Positions 39,646 through 51,744 of a DNA stretch of 64,000 bases are shown here, piece by piece (the first letter of the stretch is position 1; the number at the start of each line of letters is the position of its first letter). Source of the stretch: Glossina fuscipes (taxonomy: Eukaryota > Arthropoda > Insecta > Diptera > Glossinidae); assembly GCF_014805625.2 (NCBI RefSeq), contig NW_023998414.1, forward strand, positions 5,193,978-5,257,977, read 5' to 3'. A program made the translations under genes and the position numbers. The notes under the pieces are model-generated. The model was given only the letters and a program-made list of their open reading frames with translations, searched no databases and was not told the DNA's origin.

Positions 39646-39819
39646 ACAAAAGAAGTGGGGAAAAAAGAAAAGAGATGAAAGCATTGAATTGCGATTTTCC
39701 ACTGTTAGTTTGCTTTGTTCGTTGGTTTTCATATCGATTGAAAATAAATTTTCACATTTGTTGCAGATTCATTTTATTTAATTGAAAATTATACCTTTTG
39801 TTATGGAAATGATGTTTTC

Positions 39820-39862
39820 GCGATGATGATAATGATGACGATGACGATGAGAATGACGATGC
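39820..39862. repeat. Imperfect (GAT)n/(GAC)n
   Basis: gatgatgataatgatgacgatgacgatg. The minus-strand His-rich frame over it is not a gene. Confidence 0.85.
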
Positions 39863-40604
39863 ATAACAACAATGTTGGTAAAAAGAAAACTAGTCAATGT
39901 GAAAACTGACAAGCAATGATTCCCAGACGAAAACTTTTCAAATAGTATAAAGTCATCTTCACTGCCTTGGAAAATTACTTTTTTATTACCGTAAATAGCA
40001 TTCAAGTATGACATATATATAAATTGTATATATATATATAATATAAAGGATGAATGCTTATATTAAAATTTGAAATCAAATTTTTCTTTTTTTACACTAA
40101 AATTTCTAATTATTTATAAAAGAGTGATTTTACGTTTTGAAAAGTGAAAATTTTTATCATATGTCAAATACACAGACAATACTCTCTGACGAATCTATTT
40201 GATGTCAAGATAAATTATACGATTAAGAAAATTTTTGAATCCATATAAGATTATATATGAAGTCCTTAATGAGATATTTTAAAGGAATGAAAGCAAAGCA
40301 GAAAGCATAGAAGAAGACTAAAGTCGATTCAAGATTATCATCTGATCCGGCTAGTGATCTTCTTAGTTGGAACACACGTAAGTAATTTACGATTTACAGG
40401 AGATAAAATTTGATTGTTTATGAACGGGGAGCTTTAAGGAAGTTATCCAACTGCAAGGTGAGCATATTTTTAGGAAGTGCGATAGACATGACTTTTCATG
40501 TTCAATTCCAAGGATAATGCTGTTGATGTCGTGTTGTGTGATGGCCAAAGAACACGTTACAAGGCATATATAAAAAGGTCAAATCAATCAACAGAATGAT
40601 AAGA

Positions 40605-41060
40605 ATTAACCTGTAGCGTATCCAAGGCGCGTCCGTTTGAAAGGTTTAGCCGAGTATCATGTTCCCTATATCGCTTGAAACAAACGAAACCAATTCTAAG
40701 CAATAGCATAAGCAAAAACAGTCATCCGACTGATTAGCACTAGTTATTGTCTACCAAGGTAAACCTTGGATTCTTACACGTATACTGCAAAAATGAATAC
40801 TAACTTAGACAGCCAATCGAGTATATATATCAGACGTGACAGCATTCATCTTGTGTCAGAGATATAGGCTAAAATTTATCGACACCGATAGACAAATACT
40901 TCAAATAAAATATTTGCTATCATTCTCTTCAAATAAGTGTTTTTTTGCCGCAAAAAAGAAAAAAAACGGCGAAGATGAGTTTGTATAGCAACTGAAATGT
41001 TACTCAAGCATTTAAGAGAAGTTGATCATGATTTTCCTTTTTAGTGGCTGTCGATAGTCA
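40605..41060 (-). repeat. Inverted-pair element, right copy
   Basis: On the minus strand it repeats the left copy in order: TCATGATCA, AAATATTTTATTTGAAG, TATTTGTCTATCGGTG, GAATGCTGTCACGTCTGA, TAGACAATAA, ATTGGTTTCGTTT and TTTCAAACGG. About 100 nt covering the middle of the left copy's ORF are absent, and about 40 nt are inserted near 40960. The two copies are roughly 16.5 kb apart. Confidence 0.65.
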
Positions 41061-41829
41061 TAGATATCATGGTTGTGGTGAATATGTAAACATTAAAAGC
41101 TTAATACTTTTCAGACAATTTACTATAAACGCGAGAGAGATTGATAAATAAAATTTGTTCTCACAGTTCCTCTGTGGAATTCTCTAATTTGTTTAAAGAA
41201 AAAATTTCCAATCACATTATCCAATCGCTTGATCGATCGATGGATCTAACTGAGTTATTAACATATTTCATATTAAAGTAGAATAAAAGCTTCCACAAGC
41301 TGCTTTATATACATGTTATCTCTTATTATTTAAACAAATGTATGCACACACACATATATAGACACCTCTCAGTCAATTACTCGTAGCAATGCTTTAAGTA
41401 GTAATCCCGTAAGATATCAACTGATAATCGAAGTACAGTTGCACAAGTTTTTGTGCAATGCATTTCTATTGATTTGTTTGGCGTAACCTCTTTTACGCGG
41501 TACATCTATGTATACAGAGTGAAAGAGAAGAAAAAAGAGTGAGAGGGTGATGAAGGGAGAGATCTAATGGATATCTGATGAATAAGAAATTAAGATTTGT
41601 TAAATTCTTTTCACGATTAATTTAATCATTTATTTTAATTGGAAGGAAAGTTCTCGGTTTTCTTTTAAGAAACACTTTTTTTATGCGGTCGCTCTACGCC
41701 ACCTAATTTAACTCTTCTTGAATGTATTGTGAAAAATTACTTTGTTTTAACTATTTATGCAATGTCTGAATACTTTTTTTCTTGCATTCCCCTATCTATC
41801 GCATACGGACACAACTTTTCCTATAATAT

Positions 41830-42259
41830 TGTTACGAAATTCGCTTTTTCGCTCGTATACGGTTCGCATCTCTAGATCGGGGATATTCTTTTCAAGAGAA
41901 ATACACTTGCACGTTTTCACTACAAGACTCTTTTAATTGCAATCAATTCGGTTAAGGTGTAGGGCTATTTCACTATTTACTTTGGCAATACTCTCGACTT
42001 CTCAACTCTAACAATCTTTTTTAATTCAAATGTTCTTGTCCGACTGACTCTGCCTTCCGCTAATAGTCTATTTATATACATTTGTACAAGCATATTATTA
42101 TTACCTAAGTTCATGGCATGCTTTTCCGCTAATCGTTTTTCTCGGCCGGCAGCTGCATGACACGGCGCGAATGTGCACTTGGGTTTTCCCCCTCTGGGGA
42201 ATTTATTATTTAAGAAAATCAATTAGTCGGAATTAACTGGATTTGGGATTTCCGTAACA
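41830..42259 (-). mobile_element. Solo LTR (430 bp) of an LTR retrotransposon
   Basis: The segment starts TGTTACGAAAT and ends ATTTCCGTAACA, so it has TG..CA termini inside a short inverted repeat (TGTTACG-(G)-AAAT). It is flanked by the direct duplication ATAT (41826-41829 and 42260-42263). A 4-bp duplication fits Ty3/gypsy-type integration. A TATA box and initiator spaced 31 nt apart on the minus strand give the transcriptional orientation. No internal gag-pol sequence or second LTR is adjacent, so this looks like the product of LTR-LTR recombination. The minus ORF inside it (41977-42222) is incidental. Confidence 0.8.
42041..42078 (-). promoter_or_regulatory. TATA + initiator core promoter inside the solo LTR
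   Basis: On the minus strand TATATAAATAG (from 42078) is followed by GAGTCAGTCGG. The A of the TCAGTC initiator (42045) lies 31 nt after the first T of TATAAA (42076), which is the textbook insect spacing. Confidence 0.65.
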
Positions 42260-43384
42260 ATATATAATTGCCATTGCTAGCTATTACCGTCACTTGTTAT
42301 TTCTTTTCATAATCACATATATAATGATATAAATGTTATTATTCATAAATGATAAGAGAATAACGATCGCAGAAGATATACGAGTCGAGTCAAATCTAAT
42401 ACTAAAAAGTCAAAAAGTGTTTGAGTTGAATGTTTGGTTTATCGGTAATTATTGGCAGCAAAATTATGGTAACAATGATACGAATGAATGGGAGGAAAGT
42501 AGAAAGAATTCGAGGAAAGGAAGAGAAAGAAAAAATAAAAAAACGAGTTTCAAAAAGCCACATTATCATGATGTGTGCAAACATTTCCTTATGAAAATGG
42601 TAAATTAATGAACTGCCGCCGCCTGCTATAGCCATACAAAGCTATAAGCTTTGGAAAATTACATGTTACTGCAATATTTTCCCAACGAAACTCTGCAGTA
42701 TGACTGAAGAGAAATGTCAACTTTTTTTTTTTTGTATTACTTTTTCTCTCTTTATCGGTAAACATGCACATTTTATACCGCGTTATGCATGTACATAACA
42801 ATGTATGCTCAACGGAACATTATATCAATACAATGACATTGAATAATGATTGTTGACGTTAACTATACTGCAACAAAAGACTATCAGCAGGGATTTGGCG
42901 GTGAAATATATATATATATATATAAATATATATGTAAATATACATTTCGTTAGTGAAAAGCAGGAAAAAGATATAAAATAAAGATAATGTCGTAAAAAGC
43001 AATTCGATTAAACAAAAAAAAAAAAAAATATGGAACATTTATATGAATTGGAGAAAATTGTCTTCTGCATGTTCAAAAAAGTAAAATGACTAGAGTCAGA
43101 CGCATTCCTCAAAGCAGTTATTAAATATAACGACTTTTTAAAGTAATGGTTTGTTTGGGAGGGGGACGGAAACTTGGCTCGATCCGAACCATTTTCGGAA
43201 CATTTGTTCTTGGGCTGATTGATGTAGGGATTCAAAATTAGAAAGAAAATAACAGATATGAATGCTATACTCAGTCAAGACCGACCACCGGACACACTAC
43301 ACCACTTTGTTTAATTAATAATACATCAAAAATTGTACATTATTTTTATGTAAATGCATGATTTTCATCAAGGATCTCATATTG

Positions 43385-44130
43385 CAGGATACATACAAAA
43401 CATCAACTTGGTCTAAACTTAGCGAACTTTGTTTACTTCTCAAAGATATCAGTATTATCCAGTTATTTGCGTCGTAACAAATCATAAATTAAGGATTTGC
43501 TTTCATGAGATTCCGTGTGCGGTGCTGTCAAAAAAACGAATCTATGTGATCCAAAGGTCCCATGGTTGATTTACAATGGACTTAACTTTCATTCATTATT
43601 CAGTTTTATTTTTCGTTGGAACCCATAAATGGGATGGCATCCAAAAAGTGTACCTATATGGTCCGACTTCTGTAAAGCTGATTATTATTACAAATTATTA
43701 TTATGAACGAATTTTCATTAAGAAATATCGAACTCTAGATTTTTTTGCCATATAAAGATTCTGTTTCCGGAGTAACAGTTAGCAAGAAGTCTTCAAAATT
43801 GCCCTATCCGATCCAAGAAAGAATGCCGTAATGCTATTATTAAGCGATTTTTTTACGCGAAATTCTAAAAATTACAATACTTTTTCTTATAACGATTTAT
43901 TAAAATAAGCTGTTACACGGGAAGTGATCGAAAAAGTGATCCGATCGGAACCGCTATTAATAGCGTTCGTTCCTGGGCCAAAGCACGTCAATATATCAAA
44001 TTTCATCAAAATACTTCAAAATTTACGACCTGCAGATTGAATACAAGTGTACATGGACAGACGAACAGATAAACTTAGATCGATTCAAAAAAGATTCTGA
44101 ATTGATAGGTATAATAAAAGATGAGTCTAT
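43385..44130 (-). repeat. TACCC-ended interspersed family, copy 3 (near full length, inverted)
   Basis: On the minus strand it has AATCGATTCAAAAAAG-like and TGTCCATGTACAC blocks, TTTTGATGAAATTTGATA, and GGCCCAGGAACGAACGCTATT. GACCATATAGGTACACTTTTTGG, CGAAAAATAAAAC, AATCTCATGAAAGCAAATCC and TTTAGACCAAGTTG follow. These match copy 2 block by block. Confidence 0.7.
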
Positions 44131-44576
44131 GTCAAGCCGTCCTGAGCCGTCCTACTAATTGAGAACAGTATTTTAATATCTGGTTAAGTATTCTTCGTAT
44201 TGTCAACGCTTAGCGTAGGCAAAACTCACTACATCCCCGTTATTTTGTGTTTGTTATGAGCAAGTAAAATATTTTTGCCAATCGTCGAAAATCTTTGATA
44301 TATTAATCTTATTGGTTTGCTAATGAGCAGAAATATGCACCGTCATCCTTTCTATTTGTATTCAGTATGCAGTCTCGAGCAGCTTAAAATTCTTTCCATT
44401 CGTCTGTTATCCTGTCGTTGATATTTTGCAATTGACAAAAGTTAAAGAGAGAAGGCACTCTAACAACATGAAAAAAACTAAATAATTTTTGGTTTTTGCA
44501 AAAAACAACCTTTGCTGCATACAATGTTTGAGGAAATAGTATGAAGAATAATATTTGAACATGAAAAGGCGCATTT

Positions 44577-44577
44577 A

Positions 44578-44611
<34 letters not shown>
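44577..44611. repeat. (TA)n microsatellite
   Basis: It adjoins the tRNA-like SINE at 44615. Confidence 0.9.
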
Positions 44612-44613
<2 letters not shown>

Positions 44614-44614
44614 T

Positions 44615-44700
44615 CCGGAGATGTCCCCTACGTGTGTAAGACGGTAATGGTTAAAAAAAAAGCCTTTACAGACTGAGCAAATACTATAGCTACGTCCAAG
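44615..44700 (-). mobile_element. tRNA-Lys-like SINE, shorter minus-strand copy
   Basis: It shares the words GTGTGTAAGACGGTAATGG (plus strand) and TTTACAGACTGAGC with the 31.2 kb copy in the same order. About 65 nt of the middle are missing and replaced by an A run. It abuts a (TA)n tract. Confidence 0.5.
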
Positions 44701-45466
44701 TATATGCGGTGCGGTAAGCTCTACCGCGCTTGCACTTGCATTCTGAACTTGCATTGACTTGATAATTGCGAATCTTACTCAGGCGACTACTCAAGCGGGT
44801 TTTCGTTTTTTTTTTTAAATAAATTAAATTAACTGAAACAAAAATGAGGTAAATTCATTCACTCACTAGTCGAGAAAATCTGATACATAGAAGTTAGGCC
44901 TTCAATCGGTTTTAATCGGCTTTTAAAAAGCTATTTCACGTTTTTTGATAGAAAAGAAACGAAGAAAAAGTAAAGATATTAAGGAATTGATGGGCCTTAT
45001 AAGATTCGTTCTAAACCGTTTAAAATTTCGCTTTTGTTTTCCCTTCATGTTGCCTTAAATAAAATAAGAAGAAGAAGAAGAAAGTTATAACACTTTGTCG
45101 AAAAACAGTGGCAGTGGCAGTGGCAGGCGGCTATGCTTTAATTTTCGATATAGAAAATTAAATTAAAAGCAATCAAGGCACCCATCTTTAATAGTTCCCA
45201 CAATAAATAAACATTGGTTTTCTTTTCTTCTGTCTGCTTGTTATACCCTTCGTGTATTTGTTAAATAAATTTTGCTTTTTCTTTTTTCTCCGGCTTTCCT
45301 TGATTATCATGTTTGCGCTGTCTGATGTGTCTATCGAAATGCCACTTGTTATGGCATTTTTGTTGCTTTCTTTTCTGCGTATCATCTCTACAGAACACTT
45401 GAATATGGCGTGCTTGATTCATCAGTTCCGTTATGCTGCACGTATACAATACACGCATATGCGCAT

Positions 45467-45471
45467 GTATA

Positions 45472-45503
<32 letters not shown>

Positions 45504-45532
45504 CATATAATATACATATAATATATTTATCT
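45467..45532. repeat. (TA)n/(CATA)n microsatellite
   Basis: Three AT blocks separated by C. Confidence 0.9.
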
Positions 45533-45871
45533 ATATAGAACCCTTTAAACCTTAAAAAGCAATACAATATGTTATAATAATTCACTAGAATACTTTGCTA
45601 CATTAGTGTATAATCAATCTATTAATACATTTCTTTTTTAAGGTAAAAAATCAAATCTCTAAAAAACAAAAACGCAATGAAATAAATCGAGAAAACTCGA
45701 AAATCGCTTGGCATTATACATACAACAAAAATTCATTTTTTGCGAGTACATATAATGTTCACGCCCGTAAGTTCATTTTCTTTTTATGCACGACAAAGCA
45801 TTCAGGGAATGTTTACTATAGGTGTAGAATGCGGTGACTGTCAAAAAAAAAAGTCGGAAAATAGAGAGATA

Positions 45872-45935
45872 GCGAGTGGCTGTAGCTTAGTGGATGACCC
45901 CCGAACTTACTATAGCTACGAGGAAGAATATTCAA
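45872..45935 (+). mobile_element. tRNA-like SINE of a third type, copy B
   Basis: GTGGCTGTAGCTTAGTGGATG followed by CTATAGCTACGAGGAAGAAT parallels the copy at 38.3 kb. The B-box half has diverged or is lost. Confidence 0.4.
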
Positions 45936-48254
45936 AGCGCATTGAAAATTGAGTTGGCAAACATTGTTATTTGATAATGTTGACTCCTATCTACTCGGCG
46001 TGGTAGCTGTCCACCAGGCGAATGTGAGAAAATGTGCATTATTTACGAAACCACTGAGTCAAAATTTGAACCTATCGATGAGCACACTTTCATGATATTA
46101 TTATCAATTTCGAATTGAATATGACTCACATCAAAGCTATACTTGTCGATCGGAAGCACACCTCCCACACTGCCGCCTCATTTCTTATCTCTTCCCCTCC
46201 CCACTTTTATCCACCACCACCGGCATATTCTGCACGTACAGTGGACAGTGGTGGTCCTATATATATATTTTGATTTTTAATTAATTCTTATGGAGAACCC
46301 TTTGATCTCTCAAATCTGTTCAAAATATTATGTAAGATGTTCGTGGGAATGAGCGGCTTGTGAGAAAGACGTCTCCTCCGTAAAATCTCGGAACGCCATA
46401 TGTGCTTTATGTTCTCCTTAACTCTTCTATTAGAGGTACAAAGCCTTCTAGTCACGAATATTATGATATCGATTCGTATTGTTCCACAAGTTACACAATC
46501 AGCCTAAAAACGCAAAGAAATGCAAATTTTCTTTCGATATAAGCAAAGAAAAAAGCCAGCGTCCAACATCGACGGCAGATGTGCAAAGATCATGTAAGTC
46601 ATAAAAAAGATGAGGGCAAGAATGTATCAATTTGTTAATGATCCAGATCTCAGATGAATAACGGTAAAATTAAAAGTTGCATGTTCACTCACCTACTCCT
46701 TAGTTAATTGAGGTAAAAATCTTGGGTAAATTGTTTCCATTCTTTGAAAACAAAAAAACAAAAAAAGACAATGGAAAAGACGATCTTTCATGTAGTGATC
46801 AATTGAGAATTTATGCTGAATTTCGTTTGCAAAACAAGAAAACAATTGAACATGCATCGTGCATATCCTGATTCCAAAAATGTAATTCTCTTCCCCCTCC
46901 CTTCGAGTCGAGTTTCAACTAATACCCGTCAAGTTAACGCGCAATAGTATAGTCATCCCATTTATTACACTTAACCTGTTTGCAGACATTAGAAATAGCG
47001 AAAATGAAGAGAAACTTTGAACCATTTTCAATTTTTGTTCCCATATTTGCCAGTGTATCATCGCTTTACTTTAATTTCAAATACAAGATACGTCAGCTTA
47101 TATTTTCGTCGTTGACGTTGACTTCTCGACATATATAAAAAATTTATATGTATATATGTACCAGTGCTATTAAAAAGGCATGAACTAAACATTAACCGTC
47201 ATGAATTTTAATTTCTTATGTACGTAAAGTGCACAGTCATTATACTCCAAGGAAATATTAATGCTTGTCTTGCCAACTGAGAAACGAGACAATAATCTTC
47301 TAATGCAGACAAGAGTAACAGCTGATACTTAAACGAATATTTATTATATACGTTTGCATGTAAAGAAAATATTAATATATTTTGCAAGCATTAGTGAAAA
47401 ATGAAAGCAAGGCCAAGTCTGAGATACTCATTCTTGGTCTTTATATATAAAACATATATGCAGATATATCAGTCGCATCTGTGTTCATTTTCATAAACAC
47501 CGTAATGGAATATATATTAATTTTGTCATTCCGTTTACAGCACAGTAGAGAGACAAAGAGAGAGAGAGAGTTGTAAAAAATTCACGACAATCACATTTGT
47601 TAACGTTACTGTTAATGCTGCCCTTGGACTCGTATTTTAGCTCCAGTATTCTAAATTGGAACTTAAATAGTTTTGTGAACTACGAGGTTATAGCTAAAGC
47701 ATTCAAAGCGGGGCGAATCGCATTCGCTTCACAAAGAAGGAACACTTTTCTCTCACGTTTCTTCAATATATGTCCACATAAATGTTGACTAAAATCTTAC
47801 TAGAGATCTATTTTGAATAACCTCTCTCTTTCTCTTTCTGTCTCGCTCGCTCTCTCTCTCTTCGTTTCTATTCCAAATTGGAGTATTGCTAATATAAGCC
47901 GAGTAAGTAGTACCCTGGCACTACATTAGTGCCAGTCATGTCAATCTGGAGCGGTATTTGATACCGTAGCTATCAATTTTAACACAAGCATAATGTAAAC
48001 ATCTAAGACGCTCTAATAAATTGCAACAATTACTTCTCATGTAATCAGCTCTTATCGGTATCATGATTGTGGAGGGCAATGCCAAATCATGCACACCCTA
48101 ATGTCACATGGACGAAATATTGCTGATGTGAAAAAAAAAAGAACGTAGTTGCAGTAAAGATCGCCGCCAGCATAAAAGCATTTCGTCTTTTAAATCTTAC
48201 CTCAATCATTGCAATTATTTGCAAAAAGAAAACAAGTAAGATAATTATATTCGG

Positions 48255-48725
48255 CTGTGATTGAAGCTTTCGTCTTATTGTAGGCTTGTCCTCCGACTGC
48301 TTTGGAAAACGAAATTTTCAAATTTCAAGACGATATCTAGCAGAACCCGAGTTCCAGAATATGATGCGGTACAAAAATGTGCATATTTATGAAGTTGGCG
48401 AAACTTCCTTTTGGGAGTTGCAAACGTTTTCGTAAAATTAATATACCCACCATTTTGCATTTTTGCACTGAAGAACATGGATATAGCATATAACGTGTCA
48501 TTCCATTTGCTTAAAATGGCGAAATCCGAAAGACAGATTTACTAATGTATACACAGTTTCCTGCTCACGACGAACGAATTATTTTCAACAGCGTTTATCC
48601 TTGGGCCAAGACAAGTGCCGAATTTCGCCAAAACTTCTCAAACACAAAAGTAGGCGGATGAAGAAGCTTAGATTGATTTTAGAAATGATTCTAAATCGAT
48701 CGGGATAATTAAAACGAGTCTTTCC
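48255..48725 (-). repeat. TACCC-ended interspersed family, diverged inverted copy
   Basis: On the minus strand GATCGATTTAGAATCATTTC is followed by GAGAAGTTTTGGCGAAATTCG and TGGCCCAAGGATAAACGCTG. These are the same word order as in the 43.9 kb copy. Confidence 0.55.
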
Positions 48726-48729
48726 ATCG

Positions 48730-50595
48730 ATTGCGTACATCCTCACGAATTTATTGTAAAACTACTGATATAAAAAAAGGTGGATCCTTTCAAACAATGC
48801 ATATACCCGCACAAGCTTATCCGAGTACCCTTATCCTCATCGCGAATGCTATAAGCTAATTTTGTGAAGAGCTTTTATCGTTTGGTCTTAAAAATTAAAT
48901 TACGAAGCGTTACATTTACTGTAAGGATAATTAATATATATTTTTCTTCCATTTATTTCAAGTTATTACTTTATGGCAGATGCCAAGTATATGCTACTTT
49001 TAGGTCCAACTAAAATCATTATCACTTTTGATGTGGTAAGTAACGTAACTTGAAGAGTCTTAGGCGGCTAAGCGGGGCAAAGAGCGATTGAGTAGATGGA
49101 TGGATGGACGGACCTAAACACACAGCGTTAAATCACATAGGTTATCTAGATTTCAAAAAGCTTCTAATGCGTACCTTCAGACGTTTGTCTAAACTAATCC
49201 ACACAAAATTGATATCCTTGTTGATGACTATAAAGGAAAATTCCATACACGAAATCGTGGGAGTGGTGGAGTGAGATGTAGCGGGGGAGGGGAGTAGGAA
49301 ACAGTCATAAAAGAACTCCAAAATTAATTAGATTATGTCAAAAAAGAAATCCTTGAAAATCCTTTTATAAAACCCATAAAGCTTAAACAATTGCTTTAGA
49401 AAAGAAAAAAGAAAAAAAAAAAAAAAAGAGAAGAACTCATTTATTTACTGCAAGCAAAGAAAATGAAGAAAGACAAAAGCAAAAAAAAAAAAGAAAAAAA
49501 AAAAACACGAAACGGAAAATACATAAAGGAAATATATTTCATGAGAAAAATTAAACGCTACGATGAAAAAACAAATTGCTTTTAAATAAAATAGTAATGC
49601 ACGAGTTTTCCGTGATATGAAAAATCTGCAAAAATATGATCTCATTCAGAGATTGTTCTTGGAAATATATTTCATTACAAACGAATGTTTACGATGTGCG
49701 TGACTAAAGGAAAAATGAAAATTACATATATTGAAATAATTTATATGACGACGGCGATGATGATAATGATGATGATGATGATAATGATGATGACGATGAT
49801 GATGATGATGGTTATGGCTTGACGGCTTTTATTTTATAGAAATATTTATGAGAATATTAAAAACGGAGAAAAGTATTTATATAGTGCAATGAAAAATTAT
49901 TAAAAAAAAAAAAAAAAGAAAAAAAAAGTAAAAGCACCAAAGCAAAGGACAAAGAAAAAAAATAAATTGACGAAATAAGAATATCACGTTATGCTAACCT
50001 TGAAGAGAATCTTGAATACTCCTAAGCTGAAGCAAGTATGTATACATGGATATGGTTTTTCACGCACTTCCCATCAAACTTGGTTTTTGAACAATGATCG
50101 ATTCTTTATCTAAAACTGCATTTCGGAGAAACTTTAACCTTTAAAACTGCGCGCCTTGTTTGAAAAGAGGTCGAAAAGTGAATGTCGAGTTGCTTTGCCA
50201 TTTCAAAATGGCGCATTGTCCCTAGTAGGGATTACCAAGTATTGTACTTGCTTCTCGCTTCTTCTTCTCCTGGTGGATCGTATTGAGCAATCAAAAATAT
50301 TACGCATCGTCTGATATGTCACTTCGACGATGTTTAATTGCTCGTCAAATCGAGCTCGCCTCATGACGTCTAGTTACCTATAGTCGGCGCATAATAGAAG
50401 AATTTCAATTTTGGTTAAAAAAAAACAAGTTCGATACTTTTTCAAAGTCTTTGCTACTGACAAGCCAACAATACTTTTTAGGTGATGTTGTCAGGCAATC
50501 AGGAGCGAAGCAGATTTTGTAAAGGGCGTTTCATCAAGTGCGGTATTTCTTAAAATTGTAACTTCCAGTTCCATTGATTTTTTTTTTTTTTTTTG
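48730..50595. other. Unassigned intronic DNA
   Basis: A gatggatggatggacgg word at 49094 may be an inverted TACCC-family core. A-rich stretches are at 49404-49426, 49480-49505 and 49900-49930. A more balanced patch at 50100-50400 is unrecognised. Confidence 0.35.
49744..49812. repeat. Imperfect (GAT)n microsatellite, 69 bp
   Basis: gatgatgataatgatgatgatg with occasional gac and taa variants. Confidence 0.9.
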
Positions 50596-50599
50596 CGTA

Positions 50600-50870
50600 C
50601 TTTCAGAGACTTACGATTCGTGCACGTTTAGAAATCATTGAAAGACGTTGCCAAAGCGGCAGCATGGTTGTGGGGGCTCAGCGTCTGTTCATCAGAGAAT
50701 TGGGACACCTTTATCGTGCCTCTATAAAGTCGGCCGCAGTTGTGTGGTTTCTTTTTTTTTGTTTTTTTGGGTTATATCAAAGCCCAAGTTTACGGCTGAG
50801 AAGCTACAAAATTTGGAGCATTTGGAAGGTGAATATACCTCAAGCAATCGCTTAACAATTTGAGCCATCG
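50600..50870 (+). mobile_element. Fragment of a Tc1/mariner-superfamily-like transposase
   Basis: A plus-strand frame reads LTIRARLEIIERRCQSGSMV and then VGAQRLFIRELGHL. Insect transposase genes with a start like R-x-E-I-I-E-x-Y..G-S-V-V-x-A-Q-R-x-F-R-R-x-F-G are common, and this looks like that N-terminal DNA-binding helix. A second piece in another frame reads KPKFTAEKLQNLEHLEGEY, which could be a diverged continuation. The family call comes from recalled motif shape only. No catalytic domain or termini were seen. Confidence 0.4.
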
Positions 50871-50994
50871 TTTACGTGAGTTTCGTCAAAGTTCTTGATG
50901 GACATTTGCACTATGTCTAAGCTTAACAGTTAAGGATAATTTATTTTGATACATTGAGTTGTTGTTCTCTTTTTCTTTTTTTTTTTGTACCCAC

Positions 50995-51130
50995 CACTGT
51001 AAGGTGGTTTTGTTTTTCGTAATGTGCACCTATAAAGTATATATATATATATATATATATATGTTTGGTCAGCGTGAATTTCTGATTTGATTTAGTCATG
51101 TCCGTCCGACTGTATGTCTGTGTGTTGGCA
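50995..51130 (+). repeat. Related repeat start with TACCCACCAC end
   Basis: GTACCCACCACTGTAAGGTGG is a self-complementary start like that of the TACCC family. Then come an internal (TA)n, TTAGTCATGTCCGTCCG and ACTGTATGTCTG. A similar start (ttatacccaccaccgttatc) is at about 6073. Confidence 0.4.
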
Positions 51131-51744
51131 CTCTCCTCGTTACAAAAATGAAGATATCTGCCCACACAAAATTACAAATGATTAAATTTTATTTTTTTCA
51201 CCTTTTTTTGACATGTTTGCGCAACACTTTCAAATCGCTCAATCGGCTCAATTATTATTATTATTATTATCTGCGAAAAAATAGGTTATGATAGACAATG
51301 CGATGGCTTTTTTCATAATAACACCAGCGATGTAGGTATGAGATGAGAGAACTTGGAAAGTAGAATGGGAAAAGCATAGTGATGGGTATGCGATATTAGG
51401 CCCCCGACCGAATATAACTTTACTACTTGTTCAACTTTTAAAAAGGATCGTTCTTAATATATATCTCTTTGAATGAAGGATCCTTTCTCGAAATCAATTA
51501 AACAAATATTTTTGCCACACTTTACCTCAACATCTAAGATAAATTAGAAGATATTGGTAATAATATTTGAGCAGGTGTTTCCTTTTCCTCACGATTGTTC
51601 GCCTAGTCATTTTGCTGGCGTTCCTCGTAAAACACGGTTGACTCGTATCGTATTGCACCGAAACCATGTCTGGCAATTACCGTATTGCAGAAGTCAAGCC
51701 TATATATACCAAATATTTGCTATCGTGCCGATGCTTTGGCGATT

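Larger units (their letters stand above)
35130..40600. other. Unassigned intronic DNA with simple repeats
   Basis: TTTA repeats at 35156-35182 and 36049-36068, A runs at 35442 and 36655-36672, and T-rich sequence at 37626-37665. At 36690-36770 a faint tRNA-like stretch (ggttcaagcgtca) may be another SINE relic. Confidence 0.35.
44705..48250. other. Unassigned intronic DNA
   Basis: (GAA)n at 45069, a short inverted pair of CCACCACCAC and GTGGTGG around 46210-46255, (GA)n at 47553, and (CT)n at 47822-47862. No coding support. Confidence 0.35.

Noticed and set aside
23990..41060. One giant Maverick/Polinton bounded by the inverted pair
   Set aside because: The two copies are too diverged for paired terminal repeats, and no polymerase, integrase or capsid genes are visible between them.
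49744..49812. Possible CRISPR-like or coding Asp repeat
   Set aside because: Simple (GAT)n microsatellite; no spacers, no open gene structure.
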